From: Aporrectodea caliginosa
Lineage: Eukaryota > Annelida > Clitellata > Crassiclitellata > Lumbricidae
Reading direction: 5' to 3'
DNA: 64,000 nt
Assembly (NCBI GenBank): GCA_020284085.1
Contig: JACEVL010000515.1
Span: 211,001-275,000 of the forward strand
The notes under the pieces were generated by a model, which had not been told where the DNA came from, ran no database searches, and saw only the letters and a program-made list of their open reading frames with translations. The translations under genes were made by a program, and so were the position numbers. Of this stretch, positions 1 through 13,013 are shown in pieces. Positions within the stretch are counted from its first letter, which is position 1. Each line of letters begins with the position of its first letter.

Positions 1-164
1 GTGAACTTCATCCAGAGGGCAACATCATCAATCACTCATCGATTTGGCTCACACAACAGTTCACCCATTCACCTCATTCCCTTCCACAGGCCTTTTAGTT
101 CTTTGTGGGTGGGGGTGGGGTGGGGGAGTCACACAGCAGATATCAAGTGGTTTTTACATCACCC

Positions 165-360
165 CAATCTACATATGTATGTACGTATGTATTAAGTATG
201 CATGTATGATCGAATGTATACATGCATGTGTGAGTGTAAGGATGTGGATATGCAATATGTATGTTGTATGTATGTATATAGGTATGTATGGTGCATGTCT
301 GATATCAATGTAAGTGTATGTAGAAATACATGTATGTACGAATGTATATAAGTATTCATA
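165..360 (+). repeat. Degenerate (ATGT)n
   Basis: Imperfect GTATGTATGTA runs. Confidence 0.75.
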
Positions 361-675
361 CTGCACCTATACAACCTTTGGAAAGCACTCACACATCAAA
401 TAAGGCTCAACTACAGATAAGCTGTACACATGTATTTAGGGATGTGTCTGAATAACAAGTGTGCCTATTCATCTATTTATGTATGCATGGATCTATGTTC
501 AATAGAGTTACACAGCAATTCCGGAACCCTTAAAAGTGATCTTCTAAAACCTGCCACCATGATTACTCTTGACCACAGCTTCTGCAATTTACAGCTCTCC
601 GTCCAACACTCTTTTCCTGCATTCACCAGTAGACATGAGGGCAGAATTTATGGTAGCCCAATAATTATAACAATA

Positions 676-752
676 GATGATGATGACGATGAGGAGGAGG
701 AGGAGGACGAGGAGGAGGACGAGGAGGAGAGGAGGAGGAGGAGGAGGCTACT
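676..752 (+). repeat. (GAT)n-(GAG)n trinucleotide tract
   Basis: GATGATGATGACGATGAGGAGGAGG and onward. The acidic/basic frame across it is a repeat artefact. Confidence 0.85.
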
Positions 753-799
753 CTCTTAATCCTCCTGCTTTCATCTTCTGGTCCTCACCTATTCGGACA

Positions 800-2920
800 A
801 TCCTTTGATGGAAGTATTCAATGAATTCGGGCAAACACAGAACTTGGACAAGGCGACAATTAATGGTTAGGCTAACTTAGGATCCTGTTTGCTCTCCGGG
901 ATGCTTAACTGGGGTAAGAGAGGGCAGATCAACACAGTCCAAAAATAACGGTCACTAGCCAATTAAGGCCACTGGACAGCCAATGACCACTTGATTAAGT
1001 GGGCCTACAGCTATTATTTCTATCAGAGATGAAACAATTACAGCTGCACATTGTTTAAACACAAACTGTTGCAAGTTGTACTTAGCTGTGTTTGCTGTTG
1101 CCCTGGGAAAAGAATTAACCAAAGAATGTATGGATGAATGGGCAAATGCATGAATAAATTCAGCACTATGAATTGATGAGGTCGCAGATAAAGGAGTGTA
1201 TTTATGCAGCGGTTAAATTCAGCCGGATCTGAGATCCGCCGCCTGAACCATGAGATCTGGCACTAAAAGAGGAGATCCGTCACCTAAACGTATATTTAAT
1301 TGCAATAATCGATGATATGCATCATTTTCCAAGCATTTTTGTTTGATCTGCATAGCGAATATGTCGGTTATAGATTAGCCAGAAAGACTTAGGTTTTAGC
1401 TCTGCAAAAACTTCAGAGTTCCGCCACATCTGGATGGCCAATTTAACCACTTTTTTTATGAATGAAATGGGTGTGTGGGAGGCTAATTGGAGAGTCTCGA
1501 TAAAGGTACTACATAAATGCAGAAATATATACATAAATGCAAGCATGCAAATGATATAGTACAGTGATATAGCATTATCCCAGTGGTTTAAGAGAATGCT
1601 GAATTGCAGAAACGGATCAATGTACACTTGACCAGGGTTAACGTTTGGTGGTGACCACAACAGTTGAAATCGAAACTCTTATCATTATTTAACTCTAAAG
1701 CATTGACATTGTTAATCGCCCTTGAATTAGCCTAGATCAACAATTATGGTGCTATATAAACTACTGTTATTGCACTTACTATTATTTTTAGAGGTTCCTA
1801 AATTGCTAATTTTGCTATATAAATTTTCAAGTGTCATGTATACAGGAAAAAATCTAATTTTTTCTTGGATTGACAGACAAAATTCACAGTTTATGAGAAA
1901 GTTATGTAGCAATTTAAGAAAATATGAGCTGCTTTTATATATCAATCTTTTATTCACCAAATATTGTAGCACAGAACCATGACCGAAAACAGGGATACAA
2001 CATCCTCAGGACAGCAGACCTGGATGTACTATTCTAATTAGAAATATTACACAGTCTAAGTTTCAGTAGTCATTAGTTTCATTACAACATATTATACTTG
2101 AATTTATTTATTATATACTACTATTATATACTATTATTATTATAACTATTTATATTTGAAAATTGCATTTTCCGATGACAGTTTTCTTAACCACTTCCAC
2201 TCAATCTCACGACTAACTGCTTTACACACTTTCTTTAGTCCGATCAAAAGAGACGCATTAAACTGGAGATAATACGAGGAGGATTAATGTCTTGACCGTT
2301 GACTTCTTTTTATGAATCCTTTCTTGGGACGGTGAGTCACCGAGGGAATGCATTCAAAGGAACACGCCCTCTATTAATCGCAAGCCCATGGTCTTCCATG
2401 TACCCCAGTCATCAATATTCCCCTGTCATAGATAGTCTCTTGGTAGTCATACTCCACGGCCATAGATTTTCTCTGTATATTATGAGGATGAGAATGATAT
2501 TCTTTGGTTATTCATACTCTTCGGTCGTAGATTTCTCTATATGAAGGAGAAGGCCTGTCCAGATCATAAAGCAAACTGATTGCAAGTTGCTCGGATCTCT
2601 GTAACCTCCATTAGGTCTCGAAATGAAATGATATCATGACGTCCGTGTATCATGCCATGATGACGAACGACATAAACATTTGTCACAGACTTGGACACTA
2701 ATAAATCTGCATAATGGAAATCCACATCATGCAGGTGTTAAGCTAGTATAGATGACTCCATGCACGCAACACTTGTTATTGTATATTAACTCCAAAAATT
2801 CAGTACTCAGTGACAAGAAGGCCTTTGTCAAAGACACTAAGCAGCTGTGTATTGGAATTGACAGTAAATGATGACCGCTGCTTGGCACTGTGAATACAAC
2901 TTAGGCAGGCACTTGGATGG
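800..2920. other. No gene seen
   Basis: AT-rich unique-looking sequence. The only structure noted is a partial duplication of a roughly 65-bp segment at 2440-2545 (TCATACTCCACGGCCATAGA / TCATACTCTTCGGTCGTAGA). Confidence 0.5.
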
Positions 2921-2928
2921 GTGTTCAC

Positions 2929-2980
2929 CCAGTGGCGTATAAACCCCCCCCCCTGGAATGGGAGAATAAACCCACTCTGG
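2929..2980 (+). mobile_element. CAGTGGCGTA-like MITE end fragment
   Basis: CAGTGGCGTA at 2930 runs directly into a 13-C tract, matching the left terminus of the family. No matching right end is seen. Confidence 0.4.
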
Positions 2981-3371
2981 CCAATTGTATTAATTTTCGT
3001 ATTGCAGGTCATTATATTATCCGAAATCAACAAACCCCTCCCCTTCTATGTACAAAACATTAAACACCCTTCTTATGGGAGCTCGTACCAATGGAAGTGG
3101 CTAACGAGACAATGTTATGTCCTAGAACTGCTATCATACAATAGCTAACCAAATCCTATACAATGAACTTTATGGAAGATGCAAAGGAAATAAAAGCAAT
3201 GAAAGACTATGAATACCTGTATGCGAGCTAAATAGTATTAAGGAGAACATGACAAGACTAAATTACCGTAAACATCAGAACAGCAACTAATTTGCAAACT
3301 AACTGAAAACAATGGAGATAATTAAATTTTATTTGCACTCATTGCCCCCCAAATGACTGCCAACAGGAACT

Positions 3372-3430
3372 GATGATGATGATGACGACGACGATGATGA
3401 TGATGATGATGACGACGATAATGGTGATGA
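3372..3430 (+). repeat. (GAT/GAC)n
   Basis: Imperfect GATGATGACGACGAC trinucleotide repeat. Confidence 0.85.
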
Positions 3431-3635
3431 ATTGTAAAATCAGAAACCTCTGAAGAGGTGAATTTTTTCTGTACACGCATTTTATCAATTCTGTAGCATT
3501 GCTGAATAAACTTTCCACTGTACTATATTACACAGATTATTACTGCAACTGTAAAACAAATACACACATATACATGCATATAACATATAAGTGTGTCTAT
3601 ATATATATACACACTAGCAACAGACTGTATATAGG

Positions 3636-3770
3636 TGGCCCTAACCAGCGGGACCCTGGTCCCTTCTGGGTTCCCTTTTGCGACCAACAGATCTTTGTTC
3701 TTTGTACAACGAAATGTTACTTTGTCAATGTTTGGAGCAATAAATTGATGGTTATGGTTATGGTTACACA
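3636..3770 (+). mobile_element. Retroelement 3' end with (GGTTAT)n tail
   Basis: CCAGCGGGACCCTGGTCCC, then AATAAATTGATGGTTATGGTTATGG. The same family is inverted at 28195-28340 (GCGGGACCTAGGTCCC, AATAAAATTTTGGTTATGG). Two copies with the same tail and AATAAA suggest a LINE or SINE 3' UTR. Confidence 0.6.
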
Positions 3771-3774
3771 TATA

Positions 3775-3809
<35 letters not shown>

Positions 3810-4426
3810 CCTAGCTTGTTTTTGTTCACGGTATAATGGTCTAACATATCCAAGAACATCTTGGACATAAAATGGAGGCCATTTCCCAGCAATTCAAACA
3901 AAAAACCTCATCTGTAATCATCGGAATCGGTAATTCGTCCCAGACAATTTCGTTTCCATAAACTAACCTGATTCTGCAAATATTCCGCTGGACACTGGCG
4001 CCATCTTTGGCTGCCAATTTCTGTCCTGTCTCTGTCTCTGAATGCTGCCTTGATCGCGAGCGACTAAATTGCGATGCTAGATTCCTAGCCACGGTTGGCA
4101 ACACGAGAGAGCAAATTTGCGGCCAAGATCATAGAATGATTATGCGTTTGCAGGACGTATTGACGTTCCTCGACTTGAAAAGTCGTTGATAAACCGCTTG
4201 CGATGTAACAAAATGCCGGCAGCCGAAGAACAAGGTGAAAAATGCAAGATGAATATATATTTCTCGGAAACACAGTATCATTATGTTTCGATTGACTTAC
4301 TCCTCCAAACCATGTCAATTTACTTGTTAAACATAAGGAACCCTAATTACAGTAGGCTCAGGGAAATGATACTTTCATCATGGGACAGTTTTGTATTGCT
4401 AAACGTCTAGATCAATGCACCTGCAC

Positions 4427-4925
4427 AGTCAACATACTAGAACAAGAATCCCCCTAAACATGCTTCTTTCTGACAACATACTAGAACAAGAATCCCCCAA
4501 AACATGCTTCTTTCTGACAACATACTAGAACAAGAATAAAAAAAATGCTTCTTTCTGACCACATATTAAAACAAGAATTCCAAAAATGCTTCTTTCTGAC
4601 CACATATTAAAACAAGAAACCCTCAAAACATGCTTCTTTCTGACAACATACTAGAACAAGAATCGCCCAAAATATGCTTCTTTCCGACCACATACTAGAA
4701 CAAGAATCCCCCAAAACATGCTTCTTTCTGACAACATATTAGAACAAGAATAACAAAAATGCTTCTTTCCGACCACATATTAAAACAAGAATTCCAAAAA
4801 TGCTTCTTTCCGACCACATATTAAAACAAGAATCCCCCAAAACATGCTTCTTTCTGACAACATACTAGAACAAGAATCCCCCAAAATATGCTTCTTTCCG
4901 ACCACATACTAGAACAAGAATCCCA
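4427..4925 (+). repeat. Minisatellite, 41-44 bp unit, about 11-12 copies
   Basis: The unit contains ATGCTTCTTTCTGAC, then ACATACTAGAACAAGAAT. Long (44 bp, CCCCCAAAACATG) and short (41 bp, TTCCAAAAATG) versions alternate in a five-unit order that repeats after about 214 bp. It ends directly at a SINE-type 3' end. Confidence 0.9.
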
Positions 4926-4990
4926 ATGCGCCTCTGAGTAGGCTTCTTGAAGAGGCGCCATATAAATCTCCAGACTGAATGAATTAATTA
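4926..4990 (+). mobile_element. SINE-type 3' end
   Basis: GCGCCTCTGAGTAGGCTTCTTGAAGAGGCGCCATATAAAT and an AATGAATTAATTAATGA tail match the 3' end of the 25632 SINE. It adjoins the minisatellite at 4427-4925. Confidence 0.7.
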
Positions 4991-5938
4991 ATGAAGTTCT
5001 AAATCCGTCTATGTCACACTGCTAGCAAGGAGTACCCTTAAGAACTAGCCTACTTAGAAGGCACTGTACAAAAATGCTTCGTTCCCTTACATTACACAGT
5101 TGAACTGTAACAGGTGCAAAGATGAATTCTACCACTGTTACATCATATTATTCCAGCTGGTGAACCTTGAAATCATGCCAAACTCCACAACCACTCACTT
5201 TACCTCAAATTCGCTCCAGTCACGGCTGCATGTAGCCCATAGTACCGCAAAAATCTACAGCACTAGGGAGACGACTAATTTACATTGCATGAGGGACAAG
5301 CCATTACAACATGCATGCCCCTTTGGCCTGCAGCCGATCCCCCGTAGGATGACAAGATAGTGTCCCTCCCAGAGCGAACCAATGGCACCCAGTGAATGGC
5401 AACACAATGAGATAGTATACACGTGGATTATTGCACAATTAGGAAGAAGATGGTTCATGTCCCAGCATGAGTCATGACATGATGATATCCCCATCCCAAC
5501 GGGATACCCGTAATACCGTTTTATGAACAGTCGCCAGAGTATAATCGCAGCTCCACACAAGAGAATGGTCATTTGTGGTAATGCCTCGGAATGACCGTGA
5601 ACCGTTTGGCCATAATGAGATAGACAGCTAAATGGACGATCATAGTGTTGCAATAGTTCTCGTCAAAGCCAGATGCTAAACTTCGATGAAATCCGTGTAC
5701 AAGTTTTATGCACACTGATGTCAGCAGAACTCATTCTGTGTATACACGGATACAGCAGCTGCAGTACGTGAATGGTATCACTGCCAATAGGAGAACTTTA
5801 ATTCTTAAACATGGGAAGCAAAATGCATTCTCAGATTATGTGAAACAGTCATCCAGACAGCAATTTGTTGTACAAGCCACTGCTGCATATCAAACAGGGG
5901 TTTATATAAATAGCCAGGATATAGGGCCTACATAGCCA

Positions 5939-6000
5939 GATGCATACATAAACACACAGATACATACATACATACAACCACATATACATACATACCAACA
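5939..6000 (+). repeat. (CATA)n
   Basis: Imperfect ACATACATACAT tract. Confidence 0.7.
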
Positions 6001-6662
6001 AATAACCTTTGATGAAAATGTTTCTGTACATGAAATCCAAATGCTCTAAAATTGGCACCAGACCAGTTCAAAGACTTGTTATTTTTAAAACAGCTACCAG
6101 AAATCCGTCATTTCCCATATTCTACACATAATCGTGTTTCTGATACAGTTCACCACTACGATCACTAACATTTTGCACCAACAACAATCGATCATCACCC
6201 GCTGAATTTCACCCGCACCGTTCAGAATTCATAAATTTCTCCTCACAATCGTACATTCCCCCAATTATTTTCATCAAACCCACGCCCCTAAACAATGTCG
6301 ACAACGGACGGTATACAGCTTGCTAGGAAATTACTAAACATTCGACACAGCTCATAAAATTGCATCATATAAATCTGAAGGATTTACGCCGTGGAGGCCG
6401 CAGCACCACAGTTTACTCATTGCAATTTCTCCATCGTGGCCACGAACCCTGCTTTTCAGTATTCCGCATGGCGTTCTGACCTCATTAGGCTTGAACTGAT
6501 ATCGTAAAGTTGATAATGCCCCTGGTTTGGATGGATGGATGGGATTGGCACATAAGGCTGATGTAGTACAGACCGCCTTTATAATTTTGTTATTAATATT
6601 CCATATCTACGACTGAAGAATATATATGAACACAACGCACAAAGCATTCATGCACCACGATA

Positions 6663-7106
6663 ATGCACAATTCGGACCGTGAATTGAATTCTGTCGACTG
6701 CTCGCTGCTGTTGTGCTGTCGGCACAACAGACGTCATTCACGACGAAACCAAACGTCACGATTAGCCGATTGCATTTATGCAAAATATTCAAACAGAAGA
6801 AAATGTTTGGATTCGAAGCCGGCGTTCATTATTGATGTGTGCCCGACAGTGTTCATGACAGCATGTCACATATCCCTGGCAGCGTGGCAAGTGTCCCAAA
6901 GGAGCCGGGAAACCGCACGAGTGCTACATGCTTTGAAAGCATTTGAAACGGAATGGGACTCGTTAATATGCATTCGAAAATATGCTATTATTTGGAAACC
7001 GCAGCACGCAGGCATGCAAGCTGAACAATGGCGGCGCATTTCTGTACGGATGTCAGGTGAGCGGAGAGCGCTTTTCAAGGCACACCAGATCAACGAGTCT
7101 CGCTAG
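6663..7106 (+). CDS. Unrecognised 147-codon open frame
   Basis: The longest non-repetitive open frame in the first 10 kb, with Arg-rich content and a GTGAGC donor-like site at about 7056. No motif is recognised, and an overlapping minus-strand frame is also open. Probably not coding. Confidence 0.15.
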   Translation: MHNSDRELNSVDCSLLLCCRHNRRHSRRNQTSRLADCIYAKYSNRRKCLDSKPAFIIDVCPTVFMTACHISLAAWQVSQRSRETARVLHALKAFETEWDSLICIRKYAIIWKPQHAGMQAEQWRRISVRMSGERRALFKAHQINESR

Positions 7107-7149
7107 GTTGAGCAGATAACAAGGCAAGTTTGGATTAAAGTTGTGTATA

Positions 7150-7235
7150 GATCAGCGTATACACCTGAACATTTATATAGCGCCTTTCAAAAACCTCTCA
7201 AGCACACTCAAATCAAGTAATACTGGTTTAATGGC
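7150..7235 (-). mobile_element. Retroelement 3' end, inverted
   Basis: The minus strand reads GAGAGGTTTTTGAAAGGCGCTATATAAATG, the shared 3' terminus of the SINE/LINE families here. Confidence 0.55.
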
Positions 7236-8604
7236 AAAATCACCAAGCTAAATTTCTCAAATACACGAGCACTGTTTCTCCGTAAAATGCAAAGTATACT
7301 ATCCAACTCCAGTGGCTCCATAATGAACTGGGCAATTAACGACACAACATTAGGGCAACCAGCTCACCTGAGCCAACACAAGTTTTAACTTAAGCAACCA
7401 ACAAAACAAAAGCCGCTGCAAACTATAAACAAAAACAGTGGCAGGATGCATTACTCTCATTGAGTAATTAGCTTCTGTATTAAAATCACATAATGGCGCA
7501 TTGGATAAAATAAATGGATTGACTAGACACAAGGAAGAACAAAGGCCCGGAAAATACAATGGAACAGAGATGAATAGAAATGAACATTAGAATTAATGGC
7601 CAATAAAATATATAGTCTGCCAAAACAAATGCTGTCACCAGTTGAATGTTCACCAATTAATGAACTCTACTCATATAGCGCCATTAGAGCACAATAGAAA
7701 TAAATTACACTATGTCATTACGTGTATTATTATCAGATGCTATACAAATTTGTTGATAGTGTCTGGTGACATTAGGATACCACCTTGGTCTACAACCAGA
7801 CAGACTGTGTGGTCCTTTTTGAAAATACGAGCAAGATCGAGTTAGGTATGTTTGCAGAAAACGAAGTAAAAGCTATAGATGAAGCTATGAACATAAAATA
7901 TTATTTTTATGCTTGTGATGGCAATTGGAGCTTGTCATCATTTTGCTCAATTTAACAAAAGAAAACATTTGCCATTACACAGAAATTAAATGTAATGCCA
8001 CACCTCAACTTTAAAATGTTTTGTTCCTTAAACATTTAGTAAACCTACACCATTACTAAATGGCTTCCCGATTCAGTAGCTGAATCCTTCTTGTTTGGTT
8101 TGTGTATCATTTGTAACTATTTCTGCTAATTGTGTCCTGTCAGCACTTCAGGACCTTCTTCAGCAATGAGGATAAGCTGATACAAGTGCAACAAAGTATA
8201 TAATTATACTCCCATCTGCAATTATTCATGATAATAGACCATTAGACCTCAGGCCCGCTCAGAACAGTTTTTGGGAAAATAGAAAACCACTCCAGTAGTA
8301 CAGCTGTATAGTACAAGTTGTGTACAACAATAAGCACACTAGTATTTATATTACCCTGAAATTTGTTGGCTTAACATAAACAAAAGATAGTAAACTCTGC
8401 TTCAGCTTCAAACTTTTTTGGGAGGCCCACTTTGCAATTGAAGTGTTTGAACGTCAAAGAAATTTGTTTACTTTATGGCGTTCTTGGAAACTGAACGTAT
8501 TTTCTAGTCTTTATATTAATTTCAGTAAATGTCTGGTTGCTAGTATTGTCTGCAGTCAAACTCAGACACGACTCAAGCTACATCTTAGCTACTAGTGACA
8601 GCTG

Positions 8605-8695
8605 GTTCTGCTGCTGCTCCGATCATTTGATGCAATGTCAAGATACACTCGTTACGAGTATTATCATGACATTTGCACTGGAGCAGCAGCAGAAC
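8605..8695. other. 91-nt hairpin with CTG/CAG arms
   Basis: GTTCTGCTGCTGCTCC (8605-8620) is perfectly complementary to 8680-8695. Inner TGCAATGTCA pairs with TGACATTTGCA, and the loop holds a further ACTCGTTACGAGT fold. AATAAA and a TTA-rich stretch follow at 8716-8740, suggesting a retroposon or transcript 3' end. Confidence 0.6.
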
Positions 8696-8904
8696 GGAGT
8701 TGCTGAACTTGACGAATAAAGAAATTATTATTATTATTAAAGAATATTTATTGAAGTCTTAAACCACTCCTGTCAGCACTGAAATAATAGAGCAATTTTG
8801 TTAAAATGACAGCTTAAATGCTACCATTACAGTGTGGAAAAATTAAAAAACTAAAAACAATTGGGGAGGGGCAAACACTGACTCACGAAGTTCTGTCAAA
8901 CGTA

Positions 8905-8990
8905 ATGTCATATGGTCGTGTGTGCACTTCTGAACTTTGGAAGGGGGGCAATATGAAATGCAGTTGTATTGTATTGTAATGTACTGCATG
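8905..8990 (+). mobile_element. SINE 3' fragment (57043 family)
   Basis: GTGTGTGCACTTCTGAACTTTGGAAGG, then GAAATGCAGTTGTATTGTATTG, match the 3' third of the 57043 SINE with scattered changes. The head and core are absent. Confidence 0.65.
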
Positions 8991-9159
8991 TTGTAGCGAG
9001 GAAGTACAGTCCACTTTTATCTGTTGCAATAAGTTTGGTCAGCTGTAGCAATTTGATACAACGTCCCACAACCTGATGGCAATTAGATACATCAGAAGCA
9101 GACGAGATTTAAAAGTCAATAACACAGGCACCAGCAACACATAAATAAGAGACAAACAT

Positions 9160-9560
<401 letters not shown>

Positions 9561-10018
9561 GCTCTTCGTCAGCTTTTACTCTTTCTTGTTTTGCCTTCTA
9601 GATTACATAATCAACCATAAAAACATAAAAAAAATAATTATACAATGGTTGGTTTTATTAAGCCAGGGGAACAATAACGTCGTATAATTTTCTGCAAAGG
9701 CTCTGTCACTGTCGCCCAACTCTAAGACGTTTGATGTATTGTGATTCTTTAGCAGTGACACTGTAAACGCAAGCACTGTGTCGTGCATTTCGATCAGATC
9801 ATTTGTCAACGTTGCTGTTACACGACACAATGTACACAGTCCTCCTCTTCCTCTTCCTTCTCCATCTCTTCATCACTGTTCCTGTCAGCTTCTTAATCCT
9901 AATCCTCTTCATTTTCATAATCGTCCTACTCATAGTCATCGTCAAAGCCGTCATCATTAGCATCATCCACAAACAATATTAGCTCAACTTCTGTAGCGAC
10001 GCTGCTACCATAGGCTTA

Positions 10019-10167
10019 TTTAGGGGTGGTTCTACGGGTTCAAATCCCCCCCCCCCAAATAAATGCATTACTTTTACATTAAAACGACAATTTCCAATGG
10101 AAACCCCTCCCCGAGTCCCCCGAAAACTTAAAACCCTTCCGAAAATTTTTTCGGGCTACGCCCCTGT
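10019..10167. mobile_element. Possible MITE related to the GGGGCGTAGCCC type
   Basis: Left AGGGGTGGTTCTACGGG and right GGGCTACGCCCCTG form an imperfect inverted pair around a C-tract and A/T-rich interior. No target duplication is visible. Confidence 0.5.
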
Positions 10168-10299
10168 CTGGTATCAAAGTTATCATTTTCAAGATCGTCA
10201 GCACAGTTTGAGAGAGAGTGTAAACAAGTCAGTTATAAGGCTCTGAACATTTAGGGTCTAAGGTAGGGGAAAAGCTTTTTCGGTTGTAGTATTTACATT

Positions 10300-10671
10300 T
10301 TGCAATTCTCTCTCTGTATCTTTTCCTTCTGCTCTGTCGTTTGTTTCATTTGGTTCTCATCTGTCTCTCTGTGTCATTGGACTAATCTCCTGGATGCTGT
10401 CCTGATTGAGGCATTGGTCTGGGGCAGAATTGGTTTATGCTTTGTATGCATGTTGTGTCTCTGGACTTTTTTCTACTGCATCTTAGATGCCCTCAGAAGC
10501 GCTCTGAAGTGGCTGTCTAAGGGATTTGAGCAGGTGCGTCTTAACATAGCCAGAGAAAACAAGCAGAGTTTAAAGGGACAGCTCCAATGTCAATGGGATG
10601 ATTGTTTCAAAGGGATAGAGAGCACACGGCAGCAAAGGACCAGAAGATCTCCACAGAACTGGTGGAAATGA
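10300..10671 (+). CDS. Unrecognised 123-codon open frame
   Basis: Starts in a TCTC-rich tract and has two hydrophobic stretches (about residues 3-28 and 36-62), then a basic/polar end with QSLKGQLQCQWDDCF. No family recognised. It may be chance or an eroded exon. Confidence 0.15.
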   Translation: MQFSLCIFSFCSVVCFIWFSSVSLCHWTNLLDAVLIEALVWGRIGLCFVCMLCLWTFFYCILDALRSALKWLSKGFEQVRLNIARENKQSLKGQLQCQWDDCFKGIESTRQQRTRRSPQNWWK

Positions 10672-10954
10672 ACTGATCGGCCATGTCACTGAATTTTACA
10701 TTTAGATATCGACACTATAGAAGTTAGTAATTAATAATAGTAATTAATAATAAAAGCAAACTGCCTGCCATGGCTCTTCTCTTACCAACACCATCAGCAG
10801 CAGCAGTACTTTTGGGAGATGCTTGAGAGGAGATAAATAAATGCGATACTGCATACATTTGCCTTCAACATCAATGCCACCTGTCGAAATTCATTTTTGG
10901 AAATAAAGATTAACTACCAGTACTTTGATTAGACCAAATATTTGTTGTGAATCC

Positions 10955-11175
10955 AATAACAATAACAATAATAATAGGCCTCATAATAGGCCTACTAAAA
11001 ATATGGATAATGATAATAATAATAAAAAATTATAATAATTATAATCCTGATAATAATTATGACAACAACAACAAAATAATAAACAATAAAAACAACAACA
11101 ATAACAACAATAACAATAAAAACAACAACAACAATAATAATAACAATAATAATAATAATAATAATAATAATGATA
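10955..11175 (+). repeat. (AAT)n / (AAC)n
   Basis: Mixed AATAAC trinucleotide tract. Confidence 0.9.
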
Positions 11176-11289
11176 TATAGCAATGTATAAGCTTAATAAA
11201 CATATACAGCAGAATACAACCGCAGAAAGGAACAGTTGAAAGGATTCTGATCTGCATACCACCAGTGATTGTCGAACGCATCAATCGGG

Positions 11290-11980
11290 ATGGACTGGAC
11301 GTGGAAAGACGGCTGCCGTGGGTGGCGGTCCACTGGCGGGGGCGACGGTGACGAGGCGGCGGCGGCGGCGGCGAAAAACCGGAGACAGTGACAAATTGCG
11401 ATGGAATACAATTACGAACTACTTTCCCCGAAGCTGTCGAGACAAAGATGCGATCATCTCAATCAGGGCGCCGTTTGCCGAAACAAGATGGCGAATTCCG
11501 ACACTCGGGACGGCGACAATTTCTATCCGGGAAAAGACGGCCCCCCCCCCCCGCGAAAAAGCCCGGGCGACTTGGCAGTCAGAGAGGGACAACATTTGCC
11601 CGCTGCTGACCGGGACGACACGCTCGGCAAACAGCGTTAGCCGGACCGAATCTAATCTTCGCAGGCGGCCTCTTTCACACACTTTCGCCAGAGTTATTGG
11701 ATCTGGGTCTTGTTATTTGTGCCCGCGAAGTTGGTTTATTAGATAAGAAGCGCTCGCCGTGTTTGTGCAGTCGGCCAAAAGTGAACTAATTCGGGCTTAG
11801 GACCGGATTCCCGGACGCAATTCAATATTCTCCGAACTATTATTCCGCGGACGTCCGAAGGGAATATTGTTTTCGAAATTCCTTTGGACGGAAGTAAAAA
11901 GCGTCACGTTCGACCTTAGGCAAGTCACGAATATAAAACAGTCCCCGTCGGTCGAGGGAAAGAGACGCAGACGCACGACA
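11290..11980. other. CpG-rich segment
   Basis: GC content and CpG frequency rise sharply over the AT-rich surroundings, with GGC repeats at about 11340-11375 and a C tract at 11540. Several short frames overlap on both strands and none is convincing. It could be a promoter or 5' UTR region. Confidence 0.35.
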
Positions 11981-12118
11981 TTGGTTAAGCCACAGGAACT
12001 CAGTTATTTATTTATCAGTACGTCGTGTTTTCTGCGTCGTCCTAATGCACGAATGGCGAGACACGTTGACGGAGGTTAGGACTACAAGCTATCACCAGGT
12101 GCTGGACAGTCAAACCAA

Positions 12119-12370
12119 ACAGTGATGTTGACCATGACGATGACTATGATGATGGTGACGACGACGACGATAATATGAAAACACTCATTTGCTATGCAAA
12201 GGTAGGCCTATCTCTCAATTATTTAGGCTACATGTTGCTTTTGTTGTTGTTGATGATGAAGATGATGATGATGAAGATGATGATGATGATGACGATGATG
12301 ATGATGATGATGATAATGACCACAATGATAACAATAATAGTAATAACTATGATAATGATGATGATGACAA
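12119..12370 (+). repeat. (GAT)n tract
   Basis: GATGATGATGACGATG runs at 12119-12172 and 12250-12370. Confidence 0.85.
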
Positions 12371-12623
12371 ATTAATTAAACAAAAAATATTATTATAAAA
12401 CTGTAATATCAATAATAATACCTTATAATTTATAGCACCATAATACCAGTATGGAGGTAGATTTTGGTAGCTGCTGCAGACTAAAATTGTAGTAGGCCTA
12501 AGTCTTATACAACTTAACATCTTCAGATGCCTCTGTTCAGATCCCTTAAACAAGCGCTTTGATGGTTTCTAAATAGCCTACACTCTACAAAGTCCAGATA
12601 GGGCCTACATATATAGATGCATA

Positions 12624-12819
12624 CAGTGGCGTAACAAAGGGTTTCAGCGCCCAGGGGCTAGAGTTGATGACCGCACCCCTTAATTTTAAAATTCTTGTAG
12701 ACGTTTAATCGTTCTTGTCATAGTAGGCCTACTGTGTACCACTAAAAGCTAATTTTGCGCCCCCATTGTGCTGCGCCTGGGGGCTGTTGCCCCCTCTGCC
12801 CCTCTTCGTTCCGCCACTG
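12624..12819. mobile_element. CAGTGGCGTA-family MITE (second copy)
   Basis: 196 bp with ends CAGTGGCGTAAC and TTCCGCCACTG and G/C-rich subterminal tracts like the 25941 copy. ATGCATA occurs on both sides but is offset by 4 bp on the right, so the target duplication is blurred. Confidence 0.75.
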
Positions 12820-13013
12820 TATCATGCATACATACCACATGCCAAAAATTGGGCTGTAATCTTATGACGATTACGAGAGTCGGTCTACCTTTGAGTCTGT
12901 GATGAGAATGAATTATTGATAAACACTGGAGAACCCCAATGCATTGCATCATAATGTAAAGAAAGACAAATGAAAGCATGCAGCTTAGACATCTTCGTCT
13001 CTAGGATTCTTAC

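Noticed and set aside
3969..4104. Arg-rich presequence-like minus-strand frame ending at a GTTAGT donor
   Set aside because: It has no in-frame ATG before an upstream stop and no partner exon.
4427..4925. CRISPR-like array
   Set aside because: Repeats are adjacent without unique spacers and the genome is eukaryotic.
5255..5653. 132-codon minus-strand frame
   Set aside because: No recognisable motif, no start context or splice partners; could be chance in this length of DNA.
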